Notes: generated by a model from the letters alone, not told the origin. Shown: positions 1 to 8,106, counted from the stretch's first letter. The stretch is DNA of 16,803 nt from Coemansia sp. RSA 1804 (GCA_027578815.1 JANBTH010000471.1:1-16803), one strand, 5' to 3'. Made by a program: numbers and translations.

Positions 1-56
1 TCAACAACCCTAACATCAAAGGCGCCTGTGGGTGTGGCGAGAGCTTCCTTGTGTAG
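1..56 (+). CDS. ISA1: 3' end of A-type iron-sulfur cluster assembly protein (ISA1/ISCA1)
   Basis: Only the last 17 complete codons and the TAG stop (54-56) are in the window; codons start at position 3. They read NNPNIKGACGCGESFLV. This is the conserved C-terminus of A-type Fe-S assembly proteins, with the CGCG pair of cysteines that binds iron or an Fe-S cluster. It is very close to the C-terminus I remember for animal ISCA1, so I favour ISA1 over ISA2. Proteins of this family act in the mitochondrial matrix in maturing 4Fe-4S proteins. The other two frames here are either closed or do not look like protein. The rest of the gene lies to the left, so its length, targeting peptide and start cannot be judged. 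Confidence 0.85.
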   Translation, partial: NNPNIKGACGCGESFLV

Positions 57-248
57 TAAGCGAGTGCGAGGTTATTTATTCTACTCTATCTTTCCCCATA
101 CATTAATGTATTTTATTTTTCCTTTTTGACCTGAGAAGTTCATAGGTCTTTTTATCCCCTGAATACAGTTAAAATATACTGACCCCCGGACAGCGCTTCA
201 GGCAAACTTTTAATTGCTGCAAAAGGGTTAAAGGATATAGGGCAGATG

Positions 249-580
249 TTAACAACTGGCTAAAGCTAACGCTTGGAAACTTTTCTGGGAAGAAACTCTG
301 TTTGACAAAAAAGTGATGTGTATAGCTTGTACTGATATTTTTGAAGTCGATGTTCGTAAAAGCAGATGGTTGAGTGTGGTCAGAAAGAGATGTAGAGGTT
401 TCAAGTTTGTATCATGATATGAAATGTTCAAGCTTGGTGACCAATGTCTCGAATTCTTCATGTTCCTTTTCCTCTAGCTCGGATTAAACAATTGAAAGGC
501 ATTCCTCCCTTTAGTAGATTTATCCTACTCTAAACTCTCGAAGGTTATAAAGATATGGAATGAGTTTCAATAGCTTATCA
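249..580 (-). pseudogene. Decayed 3' end of an F-box/LRR family gene
   Basis: The minus strand is clearly similar to the last ~108 residues of the intact F-box/LRR gene at 6192-7814. Matching blocks read KLLKLIPYLYNLREF against ELLKFVTNLYNLRKL, TKLEHF against TRLEHL, and LTTLNHLLLRTSTSK against LAILNHLFLRIKTLK. The nucleotides also align, for example around 539-553 against 6480-6494. The reading frame is broken by an in-frame TAA at 520-522, a frame change near 475-485, and a roughly 1-nt deletion near 420-424. Similarity fades left-to-right beyond about 580, so the F-box and the first ~430 residues are missing. A 70-codon open stretch (249-461) is the surviving last part and is not likely to be a gene of its own. 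It lies between the end of ISA1 and the FunK1 gene. The stretch 57-248 shows nothing else recognisable. Confidence 0.8.
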
Positions 581-815
581 AATTAATACTAAATGCCTAG
601 AATGCCGATTACAATCAACACACGATCAAGACATTGGTGATCATTAGAAAGACCAGCTAACGTAAACAAAAGCGCATTTATGCACTGTTTTGGCTTTTAT
701 TCTCTCTTTATTTCCTATATTTTAACTTTTCCATTCAGACGTTTTAATTGCTATGTATATTCTTTCTCTACTTTTCTGTACTTTTTGGTTGTTCTAACAT
801 CCTATCAACCCCTAG
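581..815 (+). promoter_or_regulatory. Upstream region and pyrimidine-rich leader of the FunK1 gene
   Basis: This AT-rich stretch ends in a long pyrimidine-rich tract (about 700-790), typical of fungal leaders. Just before the start codon lies CTAAC (794-798) followed by CCCCTAG directly abutting the ATG at 816. That arrangement looks like a branch point and 3' splice site, so an intron in the 5' leader is possible. A candidate GT donor (GTATAT) lies near 755. No clear TATA box was identified. Confidence 0.35.
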
Positions 816-3293
816 ATGATTTTAGAAAGCAACAAGAGAAGCCTCCAGTCGTCACATGAAGACAGTTTGCCAGCACATCAACAAAGTAACTCTGTTAACT
901 CTGTGGGCTCGGTAGTAACACCAAGGTCAAAGCGACTTCGAACCAGCAGCGTCAAGAGCCAGGGACATACTTCTAGCCACCGGTCTAGAAATAATGCTAA
1001 TTGCCTCATCAACCAAACGCCGCAGAAGCCATCCTCTGGAAGTCTGAGAAACCTGACAAACAAGGGACTATCTGAGAGCGAAGGCACAAGTATTAGAAGG
1101 GGCGAGAAGCTTTTCGATGTCAATGAGCGACTTGTCAAAGATACCGATTACGTTGTAGATCAGGCACAACCGCGCAATCCAGAACAACTAAAGTTGGCTC
1201 AAGCACTCACTGAACGCATATCAGAATCGATTGAACAGCAGATATCTATTTTAGATAGCAATACTCATGACGCAGAGCACAGCAGCGATGGAGACGTGTT
1301 TAGCGACAAACCATTGCCAAAGCAAACCAGTCAATACGTTGATACATTCTTGCCATGGACACGGCTAAAGGACAAGAAAGCCATGTCTTTACAAACAGAG
1401 AGAAGCATGTATCCAATGATATCGGCGTTTATTCTGCATGTTGCGCAAGAGATTCAGAGCAGCGGACTAGTGGACACTGGCAGCGACCTGTATAGAAGCC
1501 GCCTTATCTTGCCATTTGCAAAAACAGACACGCGCCCTGGAAACAGCGACAGCTCTGAAAAGGTCGATATTGGACTGTGCTACGAGAATTTTGGGTCGTC
1601 TGTCAAGCTGCAGGATGGAATGAGCTACTATTCTCTTTTTTCAATAATCGAGGCAAATCGAGGCAGATCAGCGACAGATTCCGCTTCAGCATACGCCCAG
1701 CTGTTTGCATACTCTGAAAAGCTCTACTTTTACCAGATTAACCGGCGGTTCTTGTGGGGCATTGTGTGCTGCGGCAGTGTCGTCAATGCGTGTCTGTTTA
1801 GCAACTACAACGTGCATGCCTCTCCAGACATTGATGTGGCCAAACCGAGTGGCCGCAAAGAGTTTGTGCGTCTTCTTGTTGGATGGTCGTTGTGCGAATG
1901 GAACCGGCTTGGTTATGACCAGACAATCACCATCAACAATGAGCTGGGATGCTATGAGGTACAGGTCCCCAAGCAGGATGATTCAAAAGAGCATACCATC
2001 TACTACTGCGATGACTCTGTTCTTGCTGCCGAGCGAGAGTTTGGCAGGCACTGCCGCTGTCTGCTTGCAACGCCAATAAGACCAGAGTCGAAGGTGCCGA
2101 ATGGAGCCAAACTACAGCACACTGTTGTAATCAAAGATTCGTGGATATCATACAGCCATCCAAAGGACGATATTACTGAACCAATAGCACAAAAGACCGC
2201 AGAGTTTGTGTGGCCGCCAGAAGGCTTTATTCCCGTTGAAGATGCAAGAAACGAGGTGCGGCTGCTGAGCAAAGTAAAAAGCGGTCTATCGGATGTCCCA
2301 GATCTAAAGGGTCGATATCCAGAGATCAAGGATGGCGGATGGGTATACCAGCCTCTTGACACCGGATCGGCCGATATAAGGAGCGTTATTGACAGCACGC
2401 GCGAGATAGTTGGCGGCTTGGATGATGAAAAGAAAAAGGACGTGCCATTTTGTCTACACATGCGCTATGCAATGACACCAATTGGCCGACGTCTGCGTGA
2501 AGTCAGTTCTGTTCCCGAGCTGCTTGTCGTGCTCTACGATGCAATGCAATGCCACTACGAAATACACGAGCGATGTGAGATCCTCCACAGGGACATTTCC
2601 GACAATAACATTTTGGTTGTTCGTGAGCCTGGAAACCCGATCCATGGTATTCTAATTGACTATGACTGTGCAATCGACAAGTCCGTTGAAAGGTCCTCGG
2701 TTAGGCCAGAGCGCACAGGCACTCAGCCGTTTATGAGCATTGCGAATCTGGAGGGCATGGATATCGATCGCACTGTTCTGGACGACTGGGAGTCATTGCT
2801 ATACTTGGTGTGTTGGCTCGGGACATATGGAATCAACAAGAGTAACCAGCGAGACAATAGTGATGCTGACATTCCAATAAAGAGATGGCGCGATGGGAGC
2901 TCGATCAAGATAGCTCTTGACAAACGGATTAGTCTAAGTTCCGCCGAGGCCTTTGCGGAACAGATATCGTCTCACTTTTACACAGGACAAGAAGGTTGGG
3001 AAGTGCTGAGAATGCTCGCCATGCAACTACACAGCAAACTGTTTTTCAACGAAAGGCTGAAAAAAGTAGAAGAACGCTGCCATGGAGCATTGAGGAAAAA
3101 TGCAAAGAGCAAGGACGTATCATCCATTCAGACAAGCAGTATTCTGGAACTGGCAAAAATGCAGGTACATTCTGAAACAACAGAAATAAACCCTTTCAGA
3201 GAACGAATAGACCATGCTCAGGAAATTTCCAAGGATCTTTTGGATGAGCTTGCCAGGTTTGCTACATGGGCCAGAAGCGAGATCTCTAGCTAG
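816..3293 (+). CDS. FunK1-type fungal protein kinase, 825 aa
   Basis: This is an intact single-exon protein with the C-terminal kinase hallmarks of the fungal FunK1 family. The catalytic loop is HRDISDNN at residues 591-598 (catalytic D593, N598). The metal-binding DFG position is DYD at 615-617, the usual D-aromatic-D form in FunK1. An activation-segment block GTQPFMS (635-641) follows, then DDWESLLYLVCWLGT (656-670). The N-terminal ~150 residues are Ser/Gln-rich and low in complexity, with a basic patch PRSKRLR (36-42) that could be a nuclear localisation signal. No signal peptide or membrane segment is visible. The substrate is unknown; FunK1 kinases are expanded in many fungi but poorly characterised. 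The gene lies 337 bp upstream of, and on the same strand as, an ATPase-nuclease gene. Family assignment is firm from motifs; the biological role is not known. Confidence 0.85.
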   Translation: MILESNKRSLQSSHEDSLPAHQQSNSVNSVGSVVTPRSKRLRTSSVKSQGHTSSHRSRNNANCLINQTPQKPSSGSLRNLTNKGLSESEGTSIRRGEKLFDVNERLVKDTDYVVDQAQPRNPEQLKLAQALTERISESIEQQISILDSNTHDAEHSSDGDVFSDKPLPKQTSQYVDTFLPWTRLKDKKAMSLQTERSMYPMISAFILHVAQEIQSSGLVDTGSDLYRSRLILPFAKTDTRPGNSDSSEKVDIGLCYENFGSSVKLQDGMSYYSLFSIIEANRGRSATDSASAYAQLFAYSEKLYFYQINRRFLWGIVCCGSVVNACLFSNYNVHASPDIDVAKPSGRKEFVRLLVGWSLCEWNRLGYDQTITINNELGCYEVQVPKQDDSKEHTIYYCDDSVLAAEREFGRHCRCLLATPIRPESKVPNGAKLQHTVVIKDSWISYSHPKDDITEPIAQKTAEFVWPPEGFIPVEDARNEVRLLSKVKSGLSDVPDLKGRYPEIKDGGWVYQPLDTGSADIRSVIDSTREIVGGLDDEKKKDVPFCLHMRYAMTPIGRRLREVSSVPELLVVLYDAMQCHYEIHERCEILHRDISDNNILVVREPGNPIHGILIDYDCAIDKSVERSSVRPERTGTQPFMSIANLEGMDIDRTVLDDWESLLYLVCWLGTYGINKSNQRDNSDADIPIKRWRDGSSIKIALDKRISLSSAEAFAEQISSHFYTGQEGWEVLRMLAMQLHSKLFFNERLKKVEERCHGALRKNAKSKDVSSIQTSSILELAKMQVHSETTEINPFRERIDHAQEISKDLLDELARFATWARSEISS

Positions 3294-3630
3294 GGAGTTT
3301 TGATAAACGGCGGCATCCACAGTAGCTACAGAGTATTATCTTTTTGTTTACAATCTTTTAGCGAAGCTTTGAGCAAGCACTTTACCGAATTAGTACTTTT
3401 AATGCGATGCTGGAAATAGAACAACAGCAAAAGCAATGAAAGAGCTGAAATGAGAACATTTTGAGAAAGAGGAAAAGAGAAGGCTTGGAATTTCTGCTGA
3501 AACAACGCATAAAAATCAGCATGCTTGATGGCTGCGGATGGTCCTTGTTCTTCTTTCCTTTTGTTTACGCTTTCGCTTATTTTCTTACTTTTCAATTTGT
3601 AATTACCTTTTATTTTTATCCTCGTAAGAA
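3294..3630. other. Intergenic spacer between FunK1 and the ATPase-nuclease gene
   Basis: This is the 3' region of the kinase gene and the promoter/leader of the next gene. Its right half (about 3545-3625) is a T-rich pyrimidine leader resembling the one in front of the FunK1 gene. Open frames exist on both strands, but they are low-complexity products of T-rich and A-rich DNA. I see no RNA gene, repeat or further coding sequence. Confidence 0.5.
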
Positions 3631-6036
3631 ATGCCTCCAAGGACTAGGAGCGGTAGAGGGAAAAAGACAGACAGTCCGTCCGCTTCCACACCTAATGAAA
3701 GCGAATCCAAATTCACAGCCTCTTCTCTGCTACCCAGCGCTGAAGTTGAACAGCTTGCAGGTTCTAGCTACAACGAACAAAGTCATTCTTTCCAAGAAGG
3801 CGACGAGGGGCATATTACCAAGCGTACTCGGGTTGATGATGAGAACTTACAAACGCCAACAAGGAACCCTGTAGCGCCAGCTTTTAGCTCAAGATCGCCA
3901 ACAAGAGTCACCGGAAACTATGTTGGTGCCGGTGTGGGCTTTGCGAGCATCAAAGGCGCCCGCAACCAGAAATTCTGTAAAGTTGACAAGACTCTTGTTT
4001 GCAGGGGATTTTGGGACTATGTCGATTCGGTTGGGCGCATACATCTTCCTCGGCGCTTCGGCAAGACATACAACCTGAGCACCATGCGGTTGTTCTTCAG
4101 CTCATCGCTTGAGCTGGATGAGACCCAGGACATTCCAGACAATGTAATCGAAGGCGGTGTTGCTGGTTTAAGCGTGGCCGAGATATGCAGGAAGAAGCGC
4201 GAATGGCTATTTCGTGATTCAATATTGAAGAAAGAGGATCCCGACTTTTTTGAGCAGCACTTTGGCAAGCACCCTGTTATATTTCTCTCGTTCTCCCATT
4301 GCAGAGGTCCTGATTTTGTCGATTTCCTGAGCCAACTTGGCGATGTGATGATTCAAGCGTATAATAACTGGCTATTCGACTTTGAAGAGTCCAATATAGA
4401 GCTCTCGGGGGCTGCGAACAGAGTTAAACTAACGCTAGAAAACCAAATTAGGAAGTACAATGGATCCAAAGAGGATTCTGCGTACATTCTTGGTTATAAA
4501 CGCCTAGCCCTGGATATATTTAAGGATCTTTCAATGCTGAGTAGACGCCATTTTAGCCGCCGTCACATCCTTTTAGCCGACGAATACGACGTTCCATTTA
4601 TAACAGTGTACCAATCAGATTGGTCGGCAAGCCAAAAACAAGACGCGCTTACCGTTCTGAAGAACCTTTTTGGCTTCATGTTCAAGGGCGACACGGCTCG
4701 CGAGAAAGGATTGATGGCAGGCGTCTTCCCAATCTCTCTTGGCGACCTCGGCTCAGGCGCAAACAACTTCCGCGACGTGACCATGGTTCCAACAAAGCAA
4801 AGTGAACTCAATTATATTGGTGCGCTAGGCGCTTCTCAGCACACGATGGGTGGTATCGATGAGCTTGTCGATTCCTTTGGATTCAATCGCAGTGAGGTTG
4901 GGTCTCTGGCAGAGATTGTCCTTGCACCATACAAGTACCTTCACAACCAAATTGAGGATGTCATGTGGACAATTAAGCAGTGGTACGATGGATACCAACT
5001 GTATCGGTTTCGCGGAAAATACAACCCGTGGTCGGTGTGCTTCTACTTTAATTCGTTGACCCAAAGCATTTCAGACGCGGAGAGCTACTCCGATGGAGAT
5101 ATTTCCATGCTTATCAAATCATCCGCCCAAAACTACTGGGATGAAACGGGGTCTCCTGGACTGATCGAGAGACAAATGGAGCTGTATCCTGGCGAGTTTT
5201 GTACACTTGCCAACGAGCTTTTCCGGGAGAGTGCACTCTATTCAAATCTTCAGCCACTTACATCCATGCCTCACGATGCATTGGTTGAGCTGCCACTAGC
5301 AAGGTTCAGACTATCGGACTTGGCCACTGGTCATTTTAACCGTGACGCACTTCTATCACTTGCACTTTATGCTGGATATCTTACCGTCCGCAGCTCAACC
5401 ACGGTTGGAATTCCCAATGGCGAGCTTCGGTGCGTGTGGGAATCAATTTTAACACGGATGCTTCTCCGCAGTACATTGGACAGTCAATGTAGGTTAGAGA
5501 AGGGTAAGCTTCTGAAAGAGTTGCACCGAGGGAAGACGGACTACTTGTGCCAGCTGATAAAAAGTTCGTGCAGCGTACTTGCAAACCACAAGAACCATAA
5601 AGAGTTTGAGTATGCCAATATTGCAGTTGTCACGATTAACTGTGCAGCAAGGTATGGCGTGATTACGCACCCAGATCAACCCGACATTAGTTCTTTTGAC
5701 TATACGATCAACCGCGAATCGGCTTCAGGACAAGGCAACGTCGACTGGGTGACACTGCTGCACAGTACGGCAAACGTGAGGAATGCGTTTGGAATGGTCG
5801 TTGAATTCAAGCATATCCCCGACGACCAAGTCGAAAGCTCCCGCGCTGGGCGTGGAAAGGCTAAAAGAGGGTTCAAGCAGATCAGTGACAAGCACTACAA
5901 TATGACGATGGACAGATGTGTGGAGTGTATCCACATCGGCATGTCTATTGGGAGGGGTGTGGTACATGCCGAGTCCCAGCTGTACAAGCGCGATAGCGCT
6001 GACTCGGAGTGGGTTGAAGTTGACGCTTTGCTTTAA
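3631..6036 (+). CDS. AAA-ATPase-like protein with C-terminal PD-(D/E)XK nuclease-like domain, 801 aa
   Basis: This is an intact single-exon protein with the blocks of the AAA-ATPase-like family (PF09820 type) in order. They are a P-loop HLPRRFGKTYNLS (138-150), FLSFSHCRGPDF (218-229), Walker B ILLADEYDVPF (313-323), a sensor-like block GVFPISLGDLGSGANNF (364-380), FGFNRSEVGSL (416-426), IKQWYDGYQLYRF (448-460) and NPWSV (465-469), then YWDETGSPGLI (502-512). The last ~230 residues match the DUF1703/PD-(D/E)XK partner domain: VDW (704-706), VVEFK (723-727, the E-x-K pair) and FKQISDKHY (748-756). The first ~110 residues are Ser-rich and disordered-looking, with basic patches PRTRSGRGKK (3-12) and KRTR (64-67) that may direct it to the nucleus. 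The P-loop has PRRFGKT in place of the classical glycine-rich form, which is normal for this family. Cognate activity is inferred to be NTP-driven DNA cleavage. Related domain pairs occur in Crinkler-type effectors and in prokaryotes. The start is the first ATG of the frame. Confidence 0.82.
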   Translation: MPPRTRSGRGKKTDSPSASTPNESESKFTASSLLPSAEVEQLAGSSYNEQSHSFQEGDEGHITKRTRVDDENLQTPTRNPVAPAFSSRSPTRVTGNYVGAGVGFASIKGARNQKFCKVDKTLVCRGFWDYVDSVGRIHLPRRFGKTYNLSTMRLFFSSSLELDETQDIPDNVIEGGVAGLSVAEICRKKREWLFRDSILKKEDPDFFEQHFGKHPVIFLSFSHCRGPDFVDFLSQLGDVMIQAYNNWLFDFEESNIELSGAANRVKLTLENQIRKYNGSKEDSAYILGYKRLALDIFKDLSMLSRRHFSRRHILLADEYDVPFITVYQSDWSASQKQDALTVLKNLFGFMFKGDTAREKGLMAGVFPISLGDLGSGANNFRDVTMVPTKQSELNYIGALGASQHTMGGIDELVDSFGFNRSEVGSLAEIVLAPYKYLHNQIEDVMWTIKQWYDGYQLYRFRGKYNPWSVCFYFNSLTQSISDAESYSDGDISMLIKSSAQNYWDETGSPGLIERQMELYPGEFCTLANELFRESALYSNLQPLTSMPHDALVELPLARFRLSDLATGHFNRDALLSLALYAGYLTVRSSTTVGIPNGELRCVWESILTRMLLRSTLDSQCRLEKGKLLKELHRGKTDYLCQLIKSSCSVLANHKNHKEFEYANIAVVTINCAARYGVITHPDQPDISSFDYTINRESASGQGNVDWVTLLHSTANVRNAFGMVVEFKHIPDDQVESSRAGRGKAKRGFKQISDKHYNMTMDRCVECIHIGMSIGRGVVHAESQLYKRDSADSEWVEVDALL

Positions 6037-6163
6037 ATTACTCCATTCTACATTTTTATATATTTGTGCATAAACATTCTAGTATTATAAAAAAAACGTC
6101 TTTGACTACATATGTTAAAGATCTAGCTGAAATCTTTTTGTGTGTTTGAAATACACATTTTTA

Positions 6164-6187
6164 ATTAATAAACATATTGTTATTAAT
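6164..6187. repeat. AT-only inverted repeat in a convergent 3' spacer
   Basis: Perfect 8-bp arms (ATTAATAA and TTATTAAT) are separated by 8 nt. They sit in the AT-rich 155-bp space between the ends of the convergent ATPase-nuclease and F-box genes, directly next to the F-box stop codon. It may form part of the 3'-end or polyadenylation region of one or both transcripts, but such repeats arise readily in AT-rich DNA. Confidence 0.35.
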
Positions 6188-6191
6188 AAAA

Positions 6192-7814
6192 TCAACTAAT
6201 AATCTTTATCTGGGGAAACTTTCCAGGCAAGAAGCTCTTCTCAAGAATAAGACCTTGTATTTTGTCAATCCTAAATGTCTTCAGGGTTTTTATTCGTAGA
6301 AACAGGTGGTTGAGGATGGCGAGGAGTTGGTGAGGGTTTTCTGCTTTGATACTATAAAATGAAAGGTGTTCAAGTCTGGTGTCCAGTAACTCAAACTTTC
6401 CTTGAACCTCCTCTTCGAGACCTAGTCGAACAAATGCCAATAATTCGTCATCTAAACGAATATTTATAACAGTAAGTTTTCGAAGGTTATAAAGGTTTGT
6501 GACGAATTTCAAAAGTTCATTAGGCTCAATGTTATAGATCCATAGATCAGTAACGTTTACCCAGGATACTGTTTGCTGAGCGTCGATCTGCGGGTGCAAA
6601 ATAACTTCACAGGTATTCCCAATCCTAGTATACCCAAAATAACGATCTGCTGCAATATAAAAGTCGTCGACAAGTGATTCGTTCTTATGTAGTACAATTG
6701 TCAAATTGTTAACATTTGTAAACCTGAGCCTGGTAGAAGCAACAAATGAATCACAACTCCCTTGGAAATTCAGCTTTTCCAAATGTGTGGGAATTATATC
6801 TGTATAAAACACATCGCAATCCACTGGAGAACTCATCGTTGTTAAACTCTTTAGCTTTGGAAATTGAAGCATGTGTGATCCGTACGGCCTAGCTTGTTTT
6901 GAGTACTTTTCTGAAAGTTTTTTTTCTTCATCCGTCTGATTTCCATATGTTAGATGGAGTGTTGTCAGGTTTGAGAATTCTATACGGCCAGGTGTAGCAA
7001 AGTCATGAAAAGCCCGCCACGAGAAGTTCTTGCTGGATATGTTAATTAAATTCAAGTACTGAAGTGATTTGGCATAAAAAGTAGGATGCTGACATGTAGA
7101 AGTTCCCATATTCAGTAAAAGAGATGTCAACTCCGCTGAAAATGGCGGCAAAATTTGCCGTTCAATTGGATAGTAAAAGTGTAGATACTGCAATTGTGGT
7201 GCATAGAGGTTAACGAGGATATACAATGATGTTATTAAAGTTCTATCTTCTTGGATAACCACAAGCAAGTGAGTAATATTGGGTATTCTGTATTGAAAAT
7301 CGTGAATGTACTTGGAAACAGTAGCTGAAAGCTCTTCTAAATTTTGCTGAGCAGGTTCTATAGGGGGAGGAAACCGCAGAGTTGAATTAAACGTTAATGA
7401 GGTCATATTTAACCAGTACCCAATCCCAAGTGCTGACAGACTCTTTAGAATATACCCATACATGCCAATATTCAATATACGGTCAATGCCTATTATCAAT
7501 TGGGATACGCAGTCGCAGTTATACTTGCTACGTCCAGTGATAATCTCAAGGTTAGATCTGCAAACAATGTCACTATCTGAATAATATACACAACTCTTCA
7601 TATTGATATATGGGTTTTCATTGCGCCTTAATGAATAAATGCCAACAAATCCCTGAGAAAATACGTAACTCTTAAACAGGTCATACCATTTGGTACACAC
7701 CTGAAGGAGGGTAAGCTTTGGTTTCCACTTGTCAATATCTTTAGCTGGTGGACCAGATGCAAGACAGAGGATGCGATAGAGAACCTTAGGACTCAGGTCG
7801 TTTATATGGGCCAT
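6192..7814 (-). CDS. F-box / leucine-rich-repeat-like protein, 540 aa
   Basis: The N-terminus (about residues 5-50) reads as an F-box: LSPKVLYRILCLAS, then LLQVCTKWYDLFKSYVFS with the conserved tryptophan of the F-box helix. The remainder is an irregular series of leucine/isoleucine-rich segments (for example LKSLTTM, LEKLNFQGS, LRKLTVINI, LEHLSFYSI) spaced like the LRRs of F-box proteins. Proteins of this type join Skp1-Cullin-F-box ubiquitin ligases and use the repeat region to bind substrate; the substrate is unknown. I remember this N-terminal block as typical of a large Kickxellales family, which is a memory and not a search result. The gene is visibly richer in A+T than PIF1 and later genes. 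Its C-terminal 108 residues are paralogous to the broken copy at 249-580. The ATG at 7812-7814 begins directly before the F-box and is convincing. Confidence 0.75.
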   Translation of the reverse strand: MAHINDLSPKVLYRILCLASGPPAKDIDKWKPKLTLLQVCTKWYDLFKSYVFSQGFVGIYSLRRNENPYINMKSCVYYSDSDIVCRSNLEIITGRSKYNCDCVSQLIIGIDRILNIGMYGYILKSLSALGIGYWLNMTSLTFNSTLRFPPPIEPAQQNLEELSATVSKYIHDFQYRIPNITHLLVVIQEDRTLITSLYILVNLYAPQLQYLHFYYPIERQILPPFSAELTSLLLNMGTSTCQHPTFYAKSLQYLNLINISSKNFSWRAFHDFATPGRIEFSNLTTLHLTYGNQTDEEKKLSEKYSKQARPYGSHMLQFPKLKSLTTMSSPVDCDVFYTDIIPTHLEKLNFQGSCDSFVASTRLRFTNVNNLTIVLHKNESLVDDFYIAADRYFGYTRIGNTCEVILHPQIDAQQTVSWVNVTDLWIYNIEPNELLKFVTNLYNLRKLTVINIRLDDELLAFVRLGLEEEVQGKFELLDTRLEHLSFYSIKAENPHQLLAILNHLFLRIKTLKTFRIDKIQGLILEKSFLPGKFPQIKIIS

Positions 7815-7825
7815 ATTGAAACAAA

Positions 7826-7975
7826 ATGTTAAATAAAAGAAAATATTTAAAAAAAAAGTGGATAGAGGAACGAAAGGTTACCGTGTCTATTGCGTTGTCA
7901 AAGATGTGTTGCAACATGGATAAAATTGACAAGGCTGCAAAGCAAATGCGGGACATGCATGCGAGGAATGAGTGA
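7826..7975 (+). other. Short open reading frame, 49 codons, doubtful
   Basis: An ATG-to-TGA frame encodes a lysine-rich peptide ending in MDKIDKAAKQMRDMHARNE, which looks like an amphipathic helix. I do not recognise it. It lies 98 bp before the first in-frame ATG upstream of PIF1, in the divergent promoter. It could be a small protein, a remnant of a lost gene, or chance. The overlapping position with promoter DNA and the A-rich beginning argue for caution. Confidence 0.15.
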
Positions 7976-7995
7976 ATCTACCTAATCGTAGTCGG

Positions 7996-8032
7996 TGATC
8001 ACGGACCATAGATAATCTATGAACAATGATCA
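7996..8032. repeat. 37-bp dyad-symmetric element: palindromes around one centre
   Basis: A perfect 7-bp inverted repeat, CATAGAT-A-ATCTATG (8007-8021), is flanked on each side by a 5-nt spacer and then TGATCA (7996-8001 and 8027-8032). All three parts share the same centre at 8014. The flanking hexamers extend to 8-bp palindromes, GTGATCAC and ATGATCAT. It lies 191 bp before the PIF1 start codon and 182 bp upstream of the F-box start. It may be a binding site for a dimeric or tetrameric regulator. Confidence 0.5.
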
Positions 8033-8106
8033 TGTCAGAATTATCTGAGAGTTCATTGATGATCCTCCCAAAGTGGTGGTGGGGAGCGTGTTTTTGTGTA
8101 TGCGCG

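Noticed and set aside
3326..3640. 104-codon minus-strand frame in the FunK1/ATPase-nuclease spacer
   Set aside because: Its lysine- and leucine-rich sequence reflects the complementary strand of a T-rich leader; no similarity to a known protein.
816..6036. Transposon carrying the kinase-nuclease pair
   Set aside because: No transposase, terminal inverted repeats or target-site duplication could be seen around the pair. The flanking F-box copies are gene paralogues and not transposon ends.
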